From assembly GCA_009785395.1 (NCBI GenBank), contig WQWK01000090.1:1-7583 (forward strand): a stretch of DNA of 7,583 nt, given 5' to 3'. Shown one piece after another: positions 1 through 5,375 of this stretch (position 1 is the first letter of the stretch; every line of letters starts with the position of its first letter). This DNA is from Conexibacteraceae bacterium. Lineage in GTDB: Bacteria > Actinomycetota > Thermoleophilia > Solirubrobacterales > Solirubrobacteraceae. Position numbers and translations under genes: made by a program. The notes below the pieces were generated by a model. The model ran no database searches. It saw nothing but the letters and a program-made list of their open reading frames with translations, and was not told where the DNA came from.

Positions 1-153
1 AGCACCGCCCATGCGCTGAAGGACCAGATCGCGTCAGAGTTGGGCGGCGCCGACGTGCTGATCCACCTCGAGCCCGAGGACCAGGTGCGCCCGGGGCAGC
101 ACGAGATCGGGTTCCGCGGCGTCGGAGCGGCGCAAGCCCCTAAAAAAGGTTGA
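1..153 (+). CDS. Cation diffusion facilitator family transporter, C-terminal end (partial)
   Basis: The frame is open from the first base and stops with TGA at 151-153, giving the last 50 residues of a protein whose start lies outside the window. The fragment contains AHALKDQIASEL followed by VLIHLEPED. This matches the cytoplasmic C-terminal dimerisation domain of cation diffusion facilitator (CDF) antiporters, where an amphipathic helix is followed by a beta strand ending in a His-x-Glu-Pro-type motif. CDF proteins export Zn, Fe, Mn or Co from the cytoplasm in exchange for protons; which metal cannot be told from this tail. The last ~18 residues (ending GAAQAPKKG) are a loose tail. Its final 14 bases overlap the 3' end of a small gene on the opposite strand. 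The family assignment rests on a short stretch, so it is probable rather than certain. Confidence 0.7.
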   Translation, partial: STAHALKDQIASELGGADVLIHLEPEDQVRPGQHEIGFRGVGAAQAPKKG

Positions 154-292
154 TCGCAGCCGAGATCGCGACGGCAAAGGCGACGGCCGCGTAACCCTTG
201 TATCCGTCGACCAGGACGACCACGGCCGCGAGCAGGCAGACGATCGTCGTGACCAGCCAGGCCAGGCGCCCTAATTGCATGATCTTGAGCAT
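140..292 (-). CDS. Small two-helix membrane protein (50 aa), function unknown
   Basis: This minus-strand frame runs from ATG at 292 to TAG at 140-142 and encodes 50 residues. After a short basic start (MLKIMQLGR) there are two hydrophobic segments, about residues 9-28 (AWLVTTIVCLLAAVVVL) and 34-50 (YAAVAFAVAISAAINLF). A polar turn, DGYKG, separates them: the layout of a small helical-hairpin membrane protein. Third codon positions are mostly G or C, as in neighbouring genes, which supports real coding. No Shine-Dalgarno sequence is visible, and a second ATG four codons in (M5) is an alternative start. The gene is divergent from hup across ~70 bp and overlaps the 3' end of the CDF transporter gene tail-to-tail by 14 bp. 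I do not recognise a family. It could be a chance open frame, but hydrophobicity, turn placement and codon use together argue against that. Confidence 0.6.
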   Translation of the reverse strand: MLKIMQLGRLAWLVTTIVCLLAAVVVLVDGYKGYAAVAFAVAISAAINLF

Positions 293-320
293 GCCAGCAG
301 GTCCGGTCGTCCGCAAACCG

Positions 321-329
321 TGTTAGTTT
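321..329 (+). promoter_or_regulatory. Candidate extended -10 promoter element for hup
   Basis: TGTTAGTTT reads as an extended -10 (TGN followed by TAGTTT; first, second and last bases fit TANNNT) in an AT-richer patch of the divergent intergenic region. Transcription would begin near 336 and give a ~27-nt leader that includes the hup ribosome site. No good -35 is visible near 301-306. This is a weak, pattern-only call. Confidence 0.25.
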
Positions 330-350
330 CGGCGTTTCCTACCACCTCGA

Positions 351-356
351 AGGAGG
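351..356 (+). promoter_or_regulatory. Shine-Dalgarno site of hup
   Basis: AGGAGG is a full anti-16S match ending 6 nt before the GTG at 363. It fixes the hup start. It is the only clearly strong ribosome site in the window; most other genes here begin with translational coupling or no visible site. Confidence 0.85.
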
Positions 357-362
357 AGCGAA

Positions 363-635
363 GTGACGAAATCCGAGTTCATCGACCAGGTCGCCGACCG
401 CGCCGGACTGAGCAAGAAGGACGCGTCTGAGGCGGTCGATGCGGTTCTGGAGACGATCGAGGACGCCCTCAAGCGAGGCAGCGACGTGGTCTTCTCCGGT
501 TTCGGGAAGTTCAGCGTCTCGGACCGCGCCGCGCGTGAGGGTCGCAACCCGGCCACCGGCGAGAAGATCCAGATCGCGGCCACCAAGGTCCCGAAGTTCA
601 CAGCTGGTGCCGCGCTCAAGAAGTCGGTCAACTAG
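363..635 (+). CDS. hup: HU family DNA-binding protein
   Basis: This encodes a 90-residue HU-type nucleoid protein, exactly the usual length of the family. HU dimers bind and bend DNA with little sequence preference, compact the chromosome and assist replication, repair and recombination. The N-terminal helical dimer body (residues 1-40; MTKSEFIDQVADRAGLSKKD) is followed by the FSGFGKF strand at 44-50. The DNA-binding beta arm carries GRNPATG at 60-66, whose proline (P63) is the residue that intercalates at DNA kinks in this family. The closing basic helix is PKFTAGAALKKSVN. The long Lys/Ala tail of mycobacterial HU is absent. The start is GTG at 363, set by AGGAGG six bases upstream. The stop TAG ends on the first base of the inverted-repeat element that follows, so hup has no ordinary terminator; the element's hairpins may form its mRNA 3' end. 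Confidence 0.95.
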   Translation: MTKSEFIDQVADRAGLSKKDASEAVDAVLETIEDALKRGSDVVFSGFGKFSVSDRAAREGRNPATGEKIQIAATKVPKFTAGAALKKSVN

Positions 636-796
636 GGGTCCGTCCCGCAAATAGCCTGGACACCGAGAGGTGTCACTGCTGGATGGCGGGCAAGGACGCA
701 GGAGCCGACGCGTGGCAGCGCCACGCGAGGTGACGAGGACGCCGCCCGACGCCAGCAGGGGCACCTCGAATGGACAGATATTTGGGGACGGACCCC
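635..796. mobile_element. 162-bp palindromic REP/MITE-like element with terminal inverted repeats
   Basis: The ends are inverted copies. GGGGTCCGTCCCGCAAATA at 635-653 matches the reverse complement of 779-796 apart from one extra G (647). Between them are nested inverted repeats. GACACC/GGTGTC with a GAGA loop lies at 659-674. GAGGTG (667-672) pairs with CACCTC (762-767). CTGCTGG (676-682) pairs with CCAGCAG (752-758). CGGGC (687-691) pairs with GCCCG (744-748). A perfect 8-bp stem CGCGTGGC/GCCACGCG with an AGC loop lies at 709-727. TGGACA also occurs near both ends (656-661, 771-776). No transposase is encoded and no clear target duplication is seen. The GGGGACGGACCCC end resembles short repeats mobilised by REP-associated tyrosine transposases (IS200/IS605-related); that link is from memory and is an inference. 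A frame open across it would extend pyrF, but that extension looks spurious. Confidence 0.65.
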
Positions 797-809
797 CAGC
801 AGCTAACTT
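782..809 (+). promoter_or_regulatory. Candidate promoter of the pyrF operon, leaderless geometry
   Basis: TAACTT (804-809) fits the actinobacterial -10 pattern TANNNT and ends 7 nt before the GTG at 817, so transcription would start at or next to the start codon. TTGGGG (782-787), 16 bp upstream, could act as a -35. It lies inside the right terminal repeat of the 162-bp element, which would mean the element supplies part of the promoter. No Shine-Dalgarno sequence precedes the GTG, which agrees with a leaderless mRNA. The call is by pattern only. Confidence 0.35.
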
Positions 810-816
810 TCCGCAT

Positions 817-1794
817 GTGACCGCGGAGAGTTTTGGGGACCGCCTGGCCGGGTTCGTGGCGCGACGCCAGTCGCAGCTGGTGCTCGGCCTCGACCCCGAC
901 CCGGCGGACCTATGGCCGCATGCGCTTGAGCTTGCGGGTGGGGTCGGCGGTACGCCGACCCCACCCGCAACTGCGGCCGCGCGCGCCGTCGCTGCCCACT
1001 GCGGCCTCGTGCTCGATGCGGTGGCAGACGAGTGCGTGGCCGCCAAGCTGCAGGTCGCGTGCTTCGAACGTCTTGGCGCACCCGGCTGGGAAGCATTGGC
1101 GGAGGTCGTCGACCGCGCGCGGGCGGCCGGCCTGCTGGTGATTGCCGATGCCAAGCGCGGCGACGTCGATGTCTCCGCCCGCGCCTATGCGCAGGCCTTT
1201 CTCGGCGAGACGCCGAGTCCGTTCGGTCCGATCCCGGGTCTCGGCGTGGACGCGATGACGGTCAGCCCCTGGCTGGGCCGTGACTCGCTCGCGCCGTTCG
1301 TGACGGCGGCACGCGAGTCCGGCGCCGGACTGTTCGTGCTCGTGCGCAACTCGAACCCGGGGGCGGCCGAGCTTCAGGACCGCGCGCTCGCCGGTGGACT
1401 GGATGCGGGCGCCGACGGCGGTGCTGGCGGGAGCGTCAGCGATGCCGCCGCACGGATGGTGGCCGAGCTGGGCGCGGACGGCGTCGGGGACTCCGGCCTC
1501 GCCGATGTCGGCGCCGTGATCGGCGCAACCGCGCCGCACCATCTGCGTCGGTTGCGGGAGCTGATGCCGCACGCGGTGTTCCTGCTGCCGGGGGTCGGCG
1601 CCCAGGGCGGCCGCATCGATGACCTCGCCCCGGTGTTCAGCACGAGTATGGGGACTGGAGCGGGAATCGTCGCTGTGTCACGCGGGATCGTGCATGCCGG
1701 CCGGATGACCGGCGGCGGTGCGGCGGAGGCCGCCCGCCGCGAGGCAGCGCGTCTGCGCGAGCAAACCTGGGCGTTGGTCCCATCGGCGCGATGA
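817..1794 (+). CDS. pyrF: Orotidine 5'-phosphate decarboxylase, type 2 subfamily
   Basis: This cytosolic enzyme decarboxylates orotidine 5'-phosphate to UMP, the last step of de novo pyrimidine synthesis. From GTG at 817 it is 325 residues; type 2 enzymes are usually ~270-300. The first barrel strand is LGLDPDP (23-29). The catalytic Lys-Asp-Lys-Asp set is visible as K77 (AAKLQ) and the DAKRGD motif with D111, K113 and D116. Phosphate-binding segments are PGVGAQGG (258-265) and SRGI (288-291). The frame is open upstream to 670, but that part runs through the palindromic element and is unlike the family, so I place the start at 817 where homology begins. Residues ~39-51 are encoded by a perfect inverted repeat, and 128-150 residues later there is a Gly/Ala-rich stretch (about 190-205). 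The stop overlaps the next gene's ATG (ATGA), implying translational coupling. Confidence 0.9.
   Translation: MTAESFGDRLAGFVARRQSQLVLGLDPDPADLWPHALELAGGVGGTPTPPATAAARAVAAHCGLVLDAVADECVAAKLQVACFERLGAPGWEALAEVVDRARAAGLLVIADAKRGDVDVSARAYAQAFLGETPSPFGPIPGLGVDAMTVSPWLGRDSLAPFVTAARESGAGLFVLVRNSNPGAAELQDRALAGGLDAGADGGAGGSVSDAAARMVAELGADGVGDSGLADVGAVIGATAPHHLRRLRELMPHAVFLLPGVGAQGGRIDDLAPVFSTSMGTGAGIVAVSRGIVHAGRMTGGGAAEAARREAARLREQTWALVPSAR
932..970. repeat. In-frame palindromic element inside pyrF (18-bp arms, 3-nt loop)
   Basis: The left arm 932-949 (TTGCGGGTGGGGTCGGCG) is the exact reverse complement of 953-970, around the loop GTA at 950-952. The unit is 39 bp, thirteen codons, and has no stop in any of the six frames. 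In pyrF it contributes roughly residues 39-51 (LAGGVGGTPTPPA), a Gly/Pro-rich segment between the LGLDPDP strand and the next helix. An 18-bp perfect match this tightly spaced is far beyond chance. It is most simply read as a palindromic repeat inserted in frame into a tolerant surface loop. No second copy is seen in the window. Confidence 0.85.
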
Positions 1795-3068
1795 AGCGTG
1801 CCGTGTCGTGGCTGGCCGTCCTGCTGACGGCTCTCGTATGTGGTGCTGCGCCAGCGGGTGCGGCACAGGTGGTAAACGCTCGGGCGGTGAAGGCCCGGAC
1901 GGTGAGCGCGCGGGCGGTGACGGCGCCGCCGCTGGCCGTGACGGGCGCGAGCCTGTTCGTGCAGGGGAGCGATACGCCGCTCTGGAGCCGCAACGGCAAC
2001 GCTCAGCTGCCGATCGCCTCGGCGACCAAGATGATGACCGCGCTGGTCGTGCTCCAGCACGTCAGGAACCTGAACACCGTGTTCACCCAGAACGACTGGA
2101 CCGCGAGCTCAGCCGACTCGCAGATCGGGCTGATCCCGGGCGAGCGTATGACCGTGCACGACCTGCTCGTCGCGCTGCTGCTGCCGAGCGCGGACGACGC
2201 GGCCGAGGACCTCGCCTACAACGTCGGCGGGGGCTCGATCGCGCGTTTCCTGGCGATGATGAACGCCGATGCGCGTGCCCTCGGCCTGCGCCACACGCAC
2301 TACACGACGCCGAGCGGACTCGACACCCCGGGGAACTACTCGAGCCCCGATGATCTCGTGCGTCTGGGCCAGTACCTGATGGCGCACTGGCCGTTCTTCA
2401 GGCACACCGTGCGGCTTTCCCACGCGACGCTCACCAGCGGCCGCTATCGGCGGCATGTGGTCAGCACCGACCTGCTCGTCGGCAAGGTCCCCTGGATCGA
2501 CGGGATCAAGACCGGACATACGGCGGCCGCGGGCTACGTGCTCGTGTCGCAGGGCAGGCGCCACGGACTGACACTGACCGCGTCGGTGCTCGGCACCGCC
2601 AGCGAGGCCGCACGTGATGCGAACGCGCTGGCGCTGCTCAACTGGGGCTTCGCCACCTTCGAGCCGGTGCGGCCGGTGCGGGCCGGCGAGAGGTTCGCGG
2701 AGCGGTCCGTCGAGTACGAGTCCCGGCCGGCGCTGATCGTGGCCGAGCGCGGCTATCAGACCGTGCTCGCGCGCGACGAGCCCGTGCGCGTGGTCGTCGG
2801 CCGGCTGCACCGGCTCTCCCCTCCGATGGCCAAGGGCACGGTCGTGGGCGATCTGCGCGTGACCGTGCGCGGGCGGCCGTCCGTCCAAATCCCGCTGATC
2901 CTCGGCAGGCGGCTGCCGGCGGTGTCCGAGCTCACAAAAGTTGGGCACCTGCTGATGCGACCGATTACGCTCCTGTTGGTCGCGCTGCTGATCGTCGGCG
3001 CAGCCGTCGCCGTCGCGGAACGGCGGCGCCGACCCCGAGCCCTGGCCACCAGGTTGCAGAAGCGATGA
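1791..3068 (+). CDS. D-alanyl-D-alanine carboxypeptidase, S11 (PBP5/DacA-like), membrane-anchored
   Basis: A 425-residue penicillin-binding carboxypeptidase removes the terminal D-Ala from peptidoglycan pentapeptides outside the membrane. A signal peptide (MKRAVSWLAVLLTALVCGAAPAGAA) probably ends near residue 25. The serine motif SATK is at 77-80 (nucleophile S77, general base K80) and the third motif KTG at 240-242 (GIKTGHT). The middle motif is SAD (133-135, PSADDAAED), where most family members have SxN. A C-terminal beta-rich domain (~290-375) precedes a membrane helix at ~391-409 (PITLLLVALLIVGAAVAVA) and a basic tail, so the protein has a true transmembrane anchor rather than an amphipathic helix. 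A three-copy ARxVx pentapeptide repeat (residues 30-44) follows the signal peptide. ATG 1791 overlaps the pyrF stop by 4 bp with no ribosome site, and its own stop overlaps the kinase ATG by 4 bp. Confidence 0.92.
   Translation: MKRAVSWLAVLLTALVCGAAPAGAAQVVNARAVKARTVSARAVTAPPLAVTGASLFVQGSDTPLWSRNGNAQLPIASATKMMTALVVLQHVRNLNTVFTQNDWTASSADSQIGLIPGERMTVHDLLVALLLPSADDAAEDLAYNVGGGSIARFLAMMNADARALGLRHTHYTTPSGLDTPGNYSSPDDLVRLGQYLMAHWPFFRHTVRLSHATLTSGRYRRHVVSTDLLVGKVPWIDGIKTGHTAAAGYVLVSQGRRHGLTLTASVLGTASEAARDANALALLNWGFATFEPVRPVRAGERFAERSVEYESRPALIVAERGYQTVLARDEPVRVVVGRLHRLSPPMAKGTVVGDLRVTVRGRPSVQIPLILGRRLPAVSELTKVGHLLMRPITLLLVALLIVGAAVAVAERRRRPRALATRLQKR
1878..1922 (+). repeat. Three-copy 15-bp tandem repeat in the carboxypeptidase N-terminus
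   Basis: Units GCTCGGGCGGTGAAG (1878-1892), GCCCGGACGGTGAGC (1893-1907) and GCGCGGGCGGTGACG (1908-1922) encode ARAVK, ARTVS and ARAVT. They differ mainly at the first and last codons. The repeat lies between the signal peptide and the catalytic domain, so a change in copy number would stay in frame and alter only linker length and charge. Confidence 0.75.
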
Positions 3069-4021
3069 TCATCACCGTCACTCTCAATCCTGCCCTCGAC
3101 AGAACGCTGGAGGTGCCGAGCTTCACCCCGGGACGCAGGCATCGCAGCGTCGACCAGCGGACGATTCCCGGCGGCAAGGGCGTGAATGTCGCGCGCGCGC
3201 TGAAGCTGCTCGGCCAGCCCGTGATCGCGACCGGGATCGTCGGCGGCGCCACCGGCACGCGGATCGTCGAGGCACTGGGCGACGAGGCCATCCTCAACGC
3301 CTTCGTCCGCATCCGCGAGGAGTCGCGCACGAACATGGCGGTGCTCGACCCGACAACCGGGGTCCACACCGAGATCAACGAGCGCGGGCCGGCGGTATCC
3401 GAGCGCGAGCTCGAGTTGTTCGAGCAGAAGCTGCTCTACCTGGCGCGCGGCGCCAGCGTCTGCGTGTTCGCGGGGACGCTGCCGCGGGGGCTCGAGCCCG
3501 ACACATACGCGAAGCTGATCCGCTCGGTGCGCAAGCTCGGTGTGCTGACGGTGGTCGACACCGACGGCGAGCCGCTGAAGCTGGCGGTGCGCGCGGAGGC
3601 GGACGTCGTCTCGCCGAACGAGATCGAGGCCGAGGAACTCGCCGGGCACGAGTTCGGCGGTGCCGATGACCGCGCCCGCGCCGTCGTCGAGATCACCCGT
3701 CAGGGACCGGCCGATGCGATCATGACGGTCGCCGACGGCTGCTACGCCCATGTGCGCGAGGATGGGGGCCACACCCTGTACCGCGTCTCGATCGCGCCGC
3801 TGGAGGCGCACTCGCCGATCGGCTCGGGCGACGCGTTCCTGGCCGGTTACGTCGCAGCGCGCTACACCGGCAAGGAGCCGGTCGAGTGCCTGCGGTTCGG
3901 CGTCGCCTGCGGGGCGGAGTCGACCCAGCACGTCGGCGCCGGGGTGCTCGACCCGCCGACCGTCGAGCGGCTGCTCGAGGGTGTCGTCGCGGAGCGCGTC
4001 GAACTGCCCGCGAAGGTTTGA
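3065..4021 (+). CDS. pfkB: PfkB/ribokinase-family hexose kinase (1-phosphofructokinase-like)
   Basis: This 318-residue kinase belongs to the PfkB subgroup that includes 1-phosphofructokinase (FruK), tagatose-6-phosphate kinase (LacC) and E. coli Pfk-2. It begins with the subgroup's TLNPALDRT (6-14; substrate-side N8, D12), then PGGKGVNVA (35-43, first PfkB signature). The magnesium-linked NxxE motif is N185-E188 (SPNEIEAEE), and the second signature PIGSGDAF (251-258) carries the catalytic base D256. Length and order are standard. It transfers phosphate from ATP to a fructose or tagatose phosphate in the cytoplasm. No PTS gene is adjacent, so a role as a fructose-1-phosphate kinase is not favoured over a 6-phosphofructokinase or tagatose-6-phosphate kinase. 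ATG 3065 overlaps the carboxypeptidase stop (ATGA), so it is probably translated by coupling as the last gene of the pyrF operon. Confidence 0.88.
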   Translation: MIITVTLNPALDRTLEVPSFTPGRRHRSVDQRTIPGGKGVNVARALKLLGQPVIATGIVGGATGTRIVEALGDEAILNAFVRIREESRTNMAVLDPTTGVHTEINERGPAVSERELELFEQKLLYLARGASVCVFAGTLPRGLEPDTYAKLIRSVRKLGVLTVVDTDGEPLKLAVRAEADVVSPNEIEAEELAGHEFGGADDRARAVVEITRQGPADAIMTVADGCYAHVREDGGHTLYRVSIAPLEAHSPIGSGDAFLAGYVAARYTGKEPVECLRFGVACGAESTQHVGAGVLDPPTVERLLEGVVAERVELPAKV

Positions 4022-4048
4022 ACACCGAGCGGTCGTCTCAAAGTGACG

Positions 4049-4072
4049 GCAGGGGCGGAAACCGCCCGCTGC
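4049..4072 (+). terminator. Strong stem-loop after the pyrF operon, terminator-like without a U-tract
   Basis: GCAGGGGCGG (4049-4058) pairs with CCGCCCGCTGC (4062-4072) through an AAA loop, giving ten base pairs with one bulged G (4068), 27 nt after the kinase stop. No run of T follows (TAAGGTAAAT does), so it is not a classical intrinsic terminator. Stem-loops lacking a U-tail are often proposed as terminators in high-GC actinobacteria. It could also be an mRNA 3'-end stabiliser or part of the guaB control region. Confidence 0.45.
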
Positions 4073-4160
4073 TAAGGTAAATCCAGCCCGCTGGCCGCCG
4101 CCCTCGCGGGTCACCTTTCTCGCCGAAAGTGGGGTTCACCTTGTCATCCGTTCGACCTTC

Positions 4161-4166
4161 TAGGAT
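4161..4166 (+). promoter_or_regulatory. Candidate -10 of the guaB3-guaA promoter
   Basis: TAGGAT fits TANNNT and ends 6 nt before the ATG at 4173, which would place the transcript 5' end at the start codon. TTGTCA (4141-4146) resembles a -35 but its 14-bp spacer is short. The AGGA within the same hexamer could instead act as a weak ribosome site 7 nt from the ATG, so the two readings compete. A second -10-like hexamer, TAAGGT, lies at 4073-4078. TCACCTT occurs twice in this gap (4111-4117 and 4136-4142), which might be an operator pair. Confidence 0.35.
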
Positions 4167-4172
4167 GCGCTG

Positions 4173-5375
4173 ATGGAAGTAGAAATTGGACGTGGGAAGA
4201 AGGCCCGCCGGGCCTACGGCTTTGACGACGTAGCGATCGTGCCGTCACGCCGGACGCGTGACCCCGATGACGTCGACATCAGCTGGACACTCGGTCCGTA
4301 CCGCTTCGAGCTGCCGCTGCTGGCAGCCGCCCTCGACGGAGTCGTGTCTCCGGCCACGGCCGGTGCGCTCGGCAAGCTCGGCGGCCTCGCCGTGCTCAAC
4401 CTCGAGGGCATCCAGTGCCGCTACGAGGACGCCGATGAGCAGCTCGCCCGGATCGCGACCTTCTCCAAGGACATCGCCACCCGCGAGCTCCAGGACATCT
4501 ACCGCGAGCCGGTCAAGCCCGAGCTGATCGCACAGCGGATCAAGGAGATCAAGTCACACGGGGTGGTCGCGGCCGCGTCGCTGACACCGCAGCAGGTGCG
4601 CAAGCACTACGAGACCGCGCTCGACGCCGGGCTCGACATCCTCGTGATCCAGGGCACGGTCGTCTCCGCCGAGCACGTGTCCAAGGACACGAACCGGCCA
4701 CCGCTGAACCTGAAGGAATTCATCCGCGAGCTCTCGCCGATCCCGGTCGTGGTCGGCGGCTGTGCCTCCTACCACACGGGCCTGCACCTGATGCGCACCG
4801 GGGCCGCGGGCGTGCTCGTCGGCGTCGGCCCCGGCGCGATCTGCACGACCCGCGGCGTGCTCGGCCTGGGCGTCCCGCAGGCGACGGCGATCGCCGACGT
4901 CGCGGCCGCCCGCTCGCAGCACATGCTCGAGACCGGTGACTACGTGCGCGTGATCGCCGATGGGGGCATGCGCAACGGCGGCGACATCGCCAAGGCGATC
5001 GCCTGCGGTGCCGACGCGGCGATGCTCGGCTCCGCCCTGGCCCGCGCCTACGAGGCACCGGGACGCGGCTTCAACTGGGGGATGGCCACCTTCCACCCGA
5101 CGCTCCCCCGCGGCACGCGCGTCGCCACCAAGCCGAACGGCACGCTCGAGGAGATCGTCAAGGGCCCGGCGCGTGAAAACGACGGCACGTTCAACCTGAT
5201 GGGCGCGCTGCGGACCTCGATGGCCACATGCGGGTACCGCGACATCGCCGAGTTCAACCGCGCCGAGCTGATGGTCGCGCCGTCCCTGCAGACGGAGGGC
5301 AAGCACCTCCAGCGCGAGCAGTCCGTCGGCATGGGCGCCCGGGGCGGGACCGCCACCGTCGGTGTCCCTGACTGA
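4173..5375 (+). CDS. guaB3: GuaB3 family IMP dehydrogenase-related protein (no CBS domains)
   Basis: A 400-residue TIM-barrel protein of the GuaB3 type found in actinobacteria and cyanobacteria. The IMPDH catalytic loop is intact: [11 protein letters not shown] at 217-227, with C224 the residue that attacks C2 of IMP. The phosphate-binding DGGMRNGGD (263-271) and MLGS (284-287) are also present. The tandem CBS (Bateman) domain of classical ~490-residue IMPDH is missing; the region where it would insert (~80-135) is a short helical connector. Preserved catalytic residues and overlap with guaA suggest it oxidises IMP to XMP with NAD+. However, some actinobacteria carry several guaB paralogues and the mycobacterial GuaB3 is not regarded as the main enzyme, so activity is inferred. 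The start at 4173 begins the family's [20 protein letters not shown]. Its stop lies 14 bp inside guaA. Confidence 0.9.
   Translation: MEVEIGRGKKARRAYGFDDVAIVPSRRTRDPDDVDISWTLGPYRFELPLLAAALDGVVSPATAGALGKLGGLAVLNLEGIQCRYEDADEQLARIATFSKDIATRELQDIYREPVKPELIAQRIKEIKSHGVVAAASLTPQQVRKHYETALDAGLDILVIQGTVVSAEHVSKDTNRPPLNLKEFIRELSPIPVVVGGCASYHTGLHLMRTGAAGVLVGVGPGAICTTRGVLGLGVPQATAIADVAAARSQHMLETGDYVRVIADGGMRNGGDIAKAIACGADAAMLGSALARAYEAPGRGFNWGMATFHPTLPRGTRVATKPNGTLEEIVKGPARENDGTFNLMGALRTSMATCGYRDIAEFNRAELMVAPSLQTEGKHLQREQSVGMGARGGTATVGVPD

Noticed and set aside
635..796. CRISPR-like or tRNA-like array in the hup-pyrF gap
   Set aside because: The repeats are inverted and nested rather than regularly spaced direct repeats, and there is no cloverleaf with a T-arm.
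670..816. Open N-terminal extension of pyrF from ATG 670
   Set aside because: It reads through the palindromic element, gives an Arg/Pro-rich sequence unlike the family, and PyrF similarity begins only near 817.
781..840. TTTGGGGAC repeated at 781-789 and 832-840, suggesting a second partial element end
   Set aside because: The second copy encodes the conserved-looking FGDRL of PyrF and the match stops after nine bases, so chance is sufficient.
339..1154. Minus-strand open frame covering hup, the element and the start of pyrF
   Set aside because: It crosses two real genes and a non-coding palindromic element, with Ser/Arg/Ala-rich low-complexity composition.
2756..4114. 452-codon minus-strand open frame opposite the kinase gene
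   Set aside because: Same antisense effect of high GC3; no motif or start signal, and the plus-strand PfkB protein has complete signatures.
4022..4172. Guanine or other riboswitch upstream of guaB3
   Set aside because: No recognisable purine riboswitch core or three-way junction could be found, and the likely start site is at the ATG, leaving no leader.
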